From contig JAODNF010000311.1 in NCBI GenBank assembly GCA_025464915.1, positions 1 to 38,464 of the forward strand: DNA of 38,464 nt, in the 5' to 3' direction. Both the position numbers and the translations under genes were made by a program. A model generated the notes under the pieces. That model was not told the origin of the DNA. It did no database searches and worked only from the letters and a program-made list of their open reading frames with translations. The stretch is from Frankiales bacterium. GTDB taxonomy: Bacteria; Actinomycetota; Actinomycetes; Mycobacteriales; SCTD01. Every line of letters starts with the position of its first letter. The first letter of the stretch is position 1. Below, in pieces: positions 33,988 through 38,464 of this stretch.

Positions 33988-34830
33988 ATGGCCTACGTCA
34001 GCGAGTCAGGTTCCTTCGAGCGCGACACCCGTTACCTGAACGGGGACTGGGGTCCGGAGCCCGGGCGCTACCAGCTGGTGGTGAGCCGGGCGTGCCCCTG
34101 GGCGAGCCGCGCGATCGTCGTCCGGGAGCTGCTCGGACTTCAGGAGGCGCTGCCGATGCTGGTCTGCGGGCCCGTGCACGACGAGGACTCGTGGACCTTC
34201 GAGGGCGGCCGGCTCAAGGACCTCTACCCCGACGGGTACGACCGCGGCATCACGGTGCCTGCGATCGTCGACCTCACCACGGGCACCGTCGTCAACAACG
34301 ACTACCCGTCGCTGACGCTCAGGCTCGAGACGGAGTGGACCGCCCTGCACGCCGAGGGCGCACCGGACCTCTACCCCGAGCCGCTCCGCGAGGAGATGGA
34401 CGAGGTGATGGAGCTGGTCTTCCACGACGTGAACAACGGCGTCTACAAGTGCGGCTTCGCCGGCGACCAGGACGCGTACGAGAAGGCCTACCGCACCCTG
34501 TGGGACCGTCTCGACTGGCTCACCGACAGGCTCTCGGGTCAGCGCTTCCTGATGGGCGACGCGATCACCGAGGCGGACGTGCGGCTGTTCACGACCCTGG
34601 TGCGCTTCGACGCGGTCTACCACTCGCACTTCAAGTGCAACCGCCAGAAGCTGAGCGAGATGCCGGTGCTGTGGCGCTACGCGCGCGACCTGTTCCAGAC
34701 GCCCGGGTTCGGCGACACCGTCGACTTCGAGCACATCAAGCAGCACTACTACGTCGTGCAGAAGGACATCAACCCCACGCAGGTCGTGCCCCTCGGTCCG
34801 GACCTCAGCGGGTGGCAGCAGCCGGTGTGA
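33988..34830 (+). CDS. Xi-class GST-like reductase (glutathionyl-hydroquinone reductase family)
   Basis: This 280-residue protein belongs to the Xi-class GST (YqjG/ECM4/PcpF) family. The active-site motif is CPWA (C36-A39) in SRACPWASRAIVVREL. The C-terminal helical domain has the family's DVNNGVYKCGFAGDQ and ADVRLFTTLVRFDAVY segments. Proteobacterial members reduce glutathionyl-hydroquinones. Actinobacteria generally use mycothiol, so the natural thiol here is open. It is shorter than the usual 310-330 residues, missing part of the N-terminus. GGTAGGGG precedes the ATG. It overlaps the convergent LVIVD gene by 26 bases. Confidence 0.9.
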   Translation: MAYVSESGSFERDTRYLNGDWGPEPGRYQLVVSRACPWASRAIVVRELLGLQEALPMLVCGPVHDEDSWTFEGGRLKDLYPDGYDRGITVPAIVDLTTGTVVNNDYPSLTLRLETEWTALHAEGAPDLYPEPLREEMDEVMELVFHDVNNGVYKCGFAGDQDAYEKAYRTLWDRLDWLTDRLSGQRFLMGDAITEADVRLFTTLVRFDAVYHSHFKCNRQKLSEMPVLWRYARDLFQTPGFGDTVDFEHIKQHYYVVQKDINPTQVVPLGPDLSGWQQPV

Positions 34831-36121
34831 GGCACGACCAGCGGAAGTGCCGGTGGGGCTGGAGCCTCACGGTGATGCGCAGCCCCGGGACGCCGGTCTG
34901 CTTCTCGTCCGCAGGGACGACGGTACGCGCGCCGCGACCGCCCTTGTCGATGCTGATGACGTCGAGCCCGCGGGTGTAGTCGGCGACGTAGACGAGGTCG
35001 TCGCGGCCGGGGAAGAAGTCGGCCTGAGAGGCGGTCGTGCTGTCGCCCGCCCAGACGCCGACGGGGCGCGGGTGCCTCGGGTCGGACACGTCGAGGAAGC
35101 GGACGCCGGCGCCGTACCACGCGTCGGCCACGACCTTGCTGCTGTTGAGCGAGAACCAGTGGCTGCTGCAGTACTGCTTCTGCGTCAGCGGCCCGTGGTT
35201 GTCGGCGTTGACAGGGGCGTTCCAGCTCGAGACGGGACGGAGCAGCTTCGCCTTGCGGTCGATGCGCCAGACCTCGAAGCGGCCGTCGTCCGTGCAGCCC
35301 GGTGCGTAGCTCTCCTCGGTGATGAGCCAGGTGTCGCGGTCGAGGCGCTTGCCGCCGTGCAGGATCAGGTTGTCGTTGGCCTTGTTGTCCGCGGCACTGA
35401 CGCGGGCGACGAGGGTCGGGTGCAGCGGGTCCTTCCCGAGGCGGTGGACCGCAGCCCCCTTGCTGCCGTAGACGGTGATGTCGCCGAAGCGGTCGACCTC
35501 GGCGTCGTGGACCGAGCCGCCGGCCGGTGTGGCGAACGTGCCGACGACCTTCGGCACGGCGAGGTCGCGCACGTCGACGACCACGACCTGGCTGCCTCCG
35601 GACACCCACAGGTAGCGGTCACCGTCGACGAGCGTCGAGGTGTGGCCGTACCCGCTCGGCAGGCCGACCCCGCCGATGACGGTCGGCCTGGACGGTGTGC
35701 GGAGGTCCACCAGGTTGACGCGTCCGGCGCCGCCGACCTGACTGTCCTGGCTCATGACGGCGAACCGCCGCGTCTGCGAGACCGCGATGTCCTCGTTCTG
35801 GTAGTTCGGCAGCTCGAGCTTCGCGAGCGGCTTGGGGGCCCGAGGGTTGCTGACGTCGAAGACCTGCAGGCCGCCGGTCAGCTTCACCGGCGTCGCGCCC
35901 GCCTCGTTCCAGACGAGGTCGGGCTCCGAGAGCACGTAGACCGTCCTGCCGAGGAAGTGCCCGCTGACGGCGCCCCCGGCGTCGAACGCGTGCGAGACCA
36001 GGTGCACGTTCGGTGTGGCCACGCCCGAGGAGCTGGAGGGCAGCAGCTGGGCCGGGGCGGCGTGCGCCGGCGGTGCGAGCACGGTGGCCGTGCAGAGGGC
36101 GGCGAGCAGGACGCGGCGCAT
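34805..36121 (-). CDS. Secreted LVIVD-repeat beta-propeller protein
   Basis: This 438-residue protein has a signal peptide (MRRVLLAALCTATVLAPPAHA) and repeats of the LVIVD type, for example GGLQVFDVSNPRAPKPLAKL, GRVNLVDLRTPSRPTVIGGV, SQVVVVDVRDLAVPKVVGTF and VRFLDVSDPRHPRPVGVW, spread over the whole length as in a beta-propeller. Such proteins are exported and often mediate binding; no catalytic residues are evident. Cysteines in APGCTDDGR and QKQYCSSHW may form a disulfide. ATG 36121 follows GAGG closely. The C-terminus overlaps the GST-like gene on the other strand. Confidence 0.88.
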   Translation of the reverse strand: MRRVLLAALCTATVLAPPAHAAPAQLLPSSSSGVATPNVHLVSHAFDAGGAVSGHFLGRTVYVLSEPDLVWNEAGATPVKLTGGLQVFDVSNPRAPKPLAKLELPNYQNEDIAVSQTRRFAVMSQDSQVGGAGRVNLVDLRTPSRPTVIGGVGLPSGYGHTSTLVDGDRYLWVSGGSQVVVVDVRDLAVPKVVGTFATPAGGSVHDAEVDRFGDITVYGSKGAAVHRLGKDPLHPTLVARVSAADNKANDNLILHGGKRLDRDTWLITEESYAPGCTDDGRFEVWRIDRKAKLLRPVSSWNAPVNADNHGPLTQKQYCSSHWFSLNSSKVVADAWYGAGVRFLDVSDPRHPRPVGVWAGDSTTASQADFFPGRDDLVYVADYTRGLDVISIDKGGRGARTVVPADEKQTGVPGLRITVRLQPHRHFRWSCLTPAAATR

Positions 36122-36425
36122 GCCTCGTCGTTCGACGTGAGCGCGGCTATCCCTGCCTGGCAACACCCAGGGAACCCGGCGGCAACCCCGGGGAGACCGT
36201 CGACAGACCGGTCTGGCCGCACCGCTTGGCGCACGCCGATCAGGTACGAACCCGGTCAATGTGCGGCCGATGACAGGATGCCCTAACCTCGCCGGGTGGC
36301 GGCTCCCGACCTCCGAGGAGTGCCCCCGCTCCCCGTCCGAACAGGGGCTGCCGCGCGGACGGACGCAGCGGTTGCCGCGACGCGAGCCCGTGGTTGCCTG
36401 AGGGACGGCGGGGCAGGTCCCTGAC
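36122..36425. other. 304-base divergent intergenic region
   Basis: This is the only gene-free stretch over 300 bases. It separates the LVIVD and GT-A-like genes. CCCC-GTCCGAACA-GGGG (near 36331-36347) is a small hairpin and TAACCT near 36283 is a possible plus-strand -10, far from the gene. I see no riboswitch, tRNA, operator palindrome or small gene that I can support. The GT-A-like gene has only a weak AGG before its ATG. Confidence 0.5.
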
Positions 36426-37136
36426 ATGCCCGCCCTGACCCTCATCGGCGTCTACCGCGAGCGCAACGCTGCGTGCATGCTGGCCATCGCGCGGCAGGCC
36501 ATGGCACTCGGGGCCGAGGTGCGCCTGCACGCCCTGGGAGAGGTCGAGCGCAGCCTGGCGCGCTGGACGGTCGCCCAGGGCGCCGGTGGTCGTTGCACGC
36601 TGCTGAACGAGCTGTACCTGGGCGCGCAGCCGACGGGCGACGTGGTGGTCTCCGACGACGACGTGGACTTCTGCCGCGGAGACCTCGCGCGGTTCCTCAC
36701 GCACTTCCACGAAGGCGGCTGGGACCTCGCCCAGCCGGCTCATCCCTGGCGGGGCAGCCACTCGTCGTACCGCTTCTTCCTGAAGCGGCGGCCCTGGCTC
36801 GTCAGCCGGGACACGACGTTCGTCGAGATCGGCCCCCTGTTCGCCGTTGCGGAGCGCGCGCGCGACGCGTTCCTGCCGCTGCCCGAGTGGGGCATGGGGT
36901 GGGGCGTCGAGCTGCTCTGGTGGGACCGGGCCCGGGCGGGTGCCCGTCTCGGCATGGTGGACGACGTGACGATCCGGCACCTGTCGCCGCTATACGGCGA
37001 CTACGGCCGCGCCGACGAGGAGCGCCGCTTGCGCGACCAGCTGGCGCTGCGCGACCTCCGGCACATCCGGCAGACCCAGCGCACGCTGCGCAGCACCCCT
37101 CGGTGGCAGCGGTTGCGCCCGCGGGGTGCGTCGTGA
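36426..37136 (+). CDS. GT-A-like glycosyltransferase-family protein
   Basis: This 236-residue protein starts with a Rossmann-like strand (PALTLIGVYRERNAACM), and DVVVSDDDVDFCRGDLARF at about 72-90 contains an aspartate cluster like the DxD motif that binds metal-nucleotide sugar in GT-A enzymes. WGMGWGVELLWW (155-166) and VDDVTIRHLSP near the end match the acceptor/histidine region of small actinobacterial glycosyltransferase-like proteins. The basic C-terminus could contact membrane. Substrates are unknown. It is shorter than most GT2 enzymes. It ends directly against the convergent binding-protein gene. Confidence 0.75.
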   Translation: MPALTLIGVYRERNAACMLAIARQAMALGAEVRLHALGEVERSLARWTVAQGAGGRCTLLNELYLGAQPTGDVVVSDDDVDFCRGDLARFLTHFHEGGWDLAQPAHPWRGSHSSYRFFLKRRPWLVSRDTTFVEIGPLFAVAERARDAFLPLPEWGMGWGVELLWWDRARAGARLGMVDDVTIRHLSPLYGDYGRADEERRLRDQLALRDLRHIRQTQRTLRSTPRWQRLRPRGAS

Positions 37137-38464
37137 TCAGACCGGCTTGCCGTCGCAGCGGAAGGCGCCTGCGGGCGTGTCGATCCGCTGGTACTCGCCC
37201 TTGCGGATGACCCAGAGGATGTAGCAGTTCCCCGGCTTCTTGCCCGCCGGGTTGGCGACGGCGTAGAAGCCGTGGTCGTCGAAGCTGGAGATCTTCGCCA
37301 GCTCTGCCAGCACCTTCGCCCTGGTGAGCCGGGGGCCGGCGGCTCTCAGAGCCTGCACGAGCAGGGCGGTCTCTGCCCAGCCGTCCGCGGCGAACGTGTC
37401 GGCCGCGGCTCCGCCGGAGACCGTCCGGTACCACTTCTGGAACAGCGCGACCTCCGGCACGTTCCTGGCGTCGGCCGCGGAGAAGAACAGCGTCTCGCCG
37501 TTGAACCCGTAGATGCCCTCGGCGGCCGCGCTGCCGCCGAGCTTCTTGAAGAAGGACTGGTCGTAGACGAGCGGCGCGAAGATCACCGGCCGAAACGACT
37601 GCTGGTCGGCCTGCGGCTTGAAGTTCGACAGCTCGTCGGCGTTGAAGAGCGTGAGGAACGTCTTGATGCCCTTGCCCTTCATCTGGATGATGTCAGCCGT
37701 GAAGTCGGTCTCCGTCGCCCCGACGGCCCGCTCGTAGTCGAACTTCCAGCCCACCGACTCGGCGGCCCGCTTCTGGAGGGCCGCGACGTTGGTGACCGCA
37801 GGCAGGTTGGCGTACATGAAGGCGGCGTGCTGCACGACCGACGGCCCGAACTTCTTGGCCGCCCAGGCGAAGTAGCCGTTGTTGAGGGTCGTGCCGATCG
37901 GGTTGACGCTGAAGTTGTTCTTGACCGCGTTGGCCTCGGGCGTGACGGCCAGGTGCGCGTCGGGGACCTGCGGGTGGTCCTTGAGGACGGTCGCGCCGCA
38001 CTGGTCGTAGAGCGAGAACGAGCCGGCGAACGCGAAGACCTTGCTGACCAGGCCGGACGTTCCGGTGCGGTCGCCCTCGCAGGACGTCTGCGCGTCGGCG
38101 ACGGCGATCTTGAGCTGCCGCCCGAACAGGCCTCCGGTGCTGTTGACGTAGGCGATGTAGGCGTTGGTGCCGTTGACGGCCGTCTGGAACAGGCCGGGCT
38201 GCGGGCCGCTCAGGTCACTGACGTGGCCGAGCAGGATGCTCGACGCCGTGACCCCGACGTCGGTCGCCCCGCCGTTGCCGCCGGGCGGAGCGGGGGCGGC
38301 CGGCCCGGTCGCGCCGCTGGTCGTGGTGGCGGTCCCGGTGGTGCCGCCGGAGCCGGCCGTCGCGCCGCCCGTGCCGGTCGCCCCTCCGGTGGACCCGGCA
38401 CCGGTGGTCGTGCCGCCGTCGCTGCTGACAGCTCCCGTCCCGTTGGCAGCAGCGCCCGTGCTCC
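37137..38464 (-). CDS. HAAT-type substrate-binding protein, N-terminus cut by window edge
   Basis: At least 442 residues of a second Peripla_BP_6-type binding protein are present; signal peptide and lipobox lie beyond the right edge. The visible N-terminal part is a Gly/Thr/Ala-rich tether, then PPGGNGGATDVGVTASSILL, the start of the ligand domain. It is clearly paralogous to the protein at 24986-26467: DLSGPQPGLF, GGLFGRQLKIAVAD, SFSLYDQCGATVLKDHP and TETDFTADIIQMKGKG have direct counterparts there, and the four cysteines are conserved (SCEG, DQCG, GNCY, FRCD). It may belong to a second importer outside the window or feed the same one. The frame stays open to the edge. Confidence 0.92.
   Translation of the reverse strand, partial: STGAAANGTGAVSSDGGTTTGAGSTGGATGTGGATAGSGGTTGTATTTSGATGPAAPAPPGGNGGATDVGVTASSILLGHVSDLSGPQPGLFQTAVNGTNAYIAYVNSTGGLFGRQLKIAVADAQTSCEGDRTGTSGLVSKVFAFAGSFSLYDQCGATVLKDHPQVPDAHLAVTPEANAVKNNFSVNPIGTTLNNGYFAWAAKKFGPSVVQHAAFMYANLPAVTNVAALQKRAAESVGWKFDYERAVGATETDFTADIIQMKGKGIKTFLTLFNADELSNFKPQADQQSFRPVIFAPLVYDQSFFKKLGGSAAAEGIYGFNGETLFFSAADARNVPEVALFQKWYRTVSGGAAADTFAADGWAETALLVQALRAAGPRLTRAKVLAELAKISSFDDHGFYAVANPAGKKPGNCYILWVIRKGEYQRIDTPAGAFRCDGKPV

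Noticed and set aside
36122-36425. Riboswitch in the divergent intergenic region
   Set aside because: GC-rich hairpins are present, but I could match no conserved core of the cyclic di-AMP, cobalamin or SAM classes.

Overview
The window is about 70 percent GC, gene-dense and rich in GTG starts, 4-nt overlaps and weakly led or leaderless starts. With F420-type (LLM) oxidoreductase, FadR-type GntR, a DUF5925-like AAA ATPase and an AlkZ-like glycosylase, this points to a chromosomal segment of a high-GC Actinomycetota; I cannot name the genus. I see no tRNA, rRNA, CRISPR, insertion sequence, integrase, attachment site or replication origin, and no obvious compositional island.

Layout. 1-4760: histidine utilisation (hutH-hutU-hutI, plus strand) with the 5' end of a divergent allantoate-amidohydrolase-like gene, followed by a convergent DksA/TraR-like gene. 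4801-7036: an 18-bp palindrome, then a DHA2-type MFS exporter, a TetR regulator and a small membrane protein. 7066-9238 (minus): an acetoacetate-decarboxylase-family protein and a secreted GH5 endoglycoceramidase-like hydrolase. 9304-12100 (plus): an ABC exporter with TetR, then a DJ-1/PfpI protein. 12097-14067 (minus): aldehyde dehydrogenase and MarR regulator. 14126-16546 (plus): a DrrAB-type ABC exporter divergent from MarR around a shared inverted repeat, and a YhhN lysoplasmalogenase-like protein.

16595-26467 (minus) is the centrepiece: a nine-gene, nearly overlap-linked run encoding a lipoprotein binding protein, a fused LivH-LivM permease, LivG- and LivF-type ATPases, a secreted membrane-anchored protein of unknown function, a two-TM protein, a class II aldolase/adducin-family enzyme, an Amidohydro_2-family enzyme and an acyl-CoA synthetase. 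A FadR-type GntR gene is divergent from it across an 18-bp near-palindrome lying on both predicted promoters. A hairpin closes the run at 16578-16604. The simplest reading is one importer-plus-catabolism unit for an unidentified organic acid, possibly aromatic, in which the two unknown envelope proteins serve the transporter.

27322-38464 holds mixed functions: an SDR and a carboxylesterase divergent around a 10-bp inverted repeat, a YjbR protein, an AAA ATPase with a possible leader peptide, a minus-strand operon (methyltransferase, small protein, AlkZ-like glycosylase), an F420-type oxidoreductase with a Xi-class glutathionyl-hydroquinone-reductase-like protein, a secreted LVIVD beta-propeller, a small GT-A-like protein, and a second, truncated binding protein clearly paralogous to the one at 24986-26467.
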